DNA of 64,000 bases from Halocaridina rubra (lineage: Eukaryota; Arthropoda; Malacostraca; Decapoda; Atyidae), in NCBI GenBank assembly GCA_037179515.1, contig JAXCGZ010005686.1:62001-126000 (forward strand). Reading direction: 5' to 3'. A program made the position numbers and the translations under genes. Each line of letters opens with the position of its first letter. Positions within the stretch are counted from its first letter, which is position 1. Below the pieces are notes generated by a model that was given only the letters and a program-made list of their open reading frames with translations, did not search any database and had not been told where the DNA came from. Below are positions 63,574 through 64,000 of this stretch, one piece after another.

Positions 63574-64000
63574 CTGTGATAAAATTCAGATATGTAATTC
63601 TATATCCCCTGAAACTCCTATATATTACAAAATGTTAAAATAGGTGACAGCAAAAATTACGCTGTACAGTATATACTATCTTATGTAGTCATAAGGAAAT
63701 TTAAGATAAAATAATACACTCTGGAGGCAGGGAGGGTGGTACTTCTACTAAAAGGATTAATCAAAAACCACTCCAGATCATGAGTCACTCAATCTACAGG
63801 TATTCTACAGATTAAACACAGTGCAGTATTTAATAATCAATGTGAACCATACACTACGTATTCAGTATACACAAAGTAAAATTTACCCAATCTATCCATA
63901 AGTTTTATAAGCTGCTTTCCAAGAAAACTATTTTCATTTTACAGTAACAAAATACTAATATCAAAGGTGTATATATCAGATGACCCCAGAATAAATATTA
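63574..64000. other. Intron of the Ser/Pro-rich gene
   Basis: AT-rich sequence upstream of the terminal exon. No further exon is recognised before the window edge. Confidence 0.5.

Overview
The window looks like nuclear DNA of an arthropod, most likely a decapod crustacean. The evidence is AT-rich sequence, very long (TA)n arrays, GT-AG introns, TTAGG-like runs inside transposons and dispersed repeats of a type I associate with shrimp, crab and crayfish. No bacterial or viral gene is seen. The species is inferred, not shown.

Host genes, left to right. (1) The first coding exon of IFT81 (minus, 1555-1662); the rest lies beyond the left edge. (2) A complete MAP kinase kinase of the MKK3/MKK6 (Drosophila licorne) type on the minus strand: seven exons between 5972 and 10856, joining in frame to 336 residues. 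(3) A complete USE1 (ER/Golgi SNARE) gene on the minus strand: seven exons between 19767 and 28799, 253 residues. (4) Inside the 6-kb first intron of USE1, on the same strand, a complete intron-free coding region for NDOR1 (diflavin reductase, 23238-25040, 600 residues). (5) On the plus strand, a zinc-finger gene of 14 coding exons from 32433 to 52291 (706 residues), with eight C2H2 fingers, one C2HC-like finger and a long acidic C-terminal part. (6) The last coding exon of an unnamed minus-strand gene (62435-63573): a Ser/Pro-rich protein with a KA1-like tail, perhaps from an AMPK-related kinase. I joined exons by hand and every junction in genes 2, 3 and 5 keeps phase.

The rest is mobile and simple-sequence DNA. 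It includes an uninterrupted reverse-transcriptase reading frame at the left edge, older jockey/CR1-like and RTE-like relics, a decayed Tigger/pogo transposase, MITEs with perfect or near-perfect 8-bp target duplications, tRNA-like SINEs, and (TA)n arrays up to 700 bp. The last zinc-finger intron (47640-52210) is the most layered. A ~180-bp satellite unit there was split by a Tigger-like element, which itself carries a large inverted repeat and two near-identical smaller pogo-like elements. A degenerate tandem array of unknown origin fills about 54.95-58.95 kb.

The genes have no evident shared pathway. I found no previously undescribed multi-gene system. The most notable points are the nested intronless NDOR1, the transposon insertion whose empty site survives in neighbouring satellite units, and the unidentified degenerate array.
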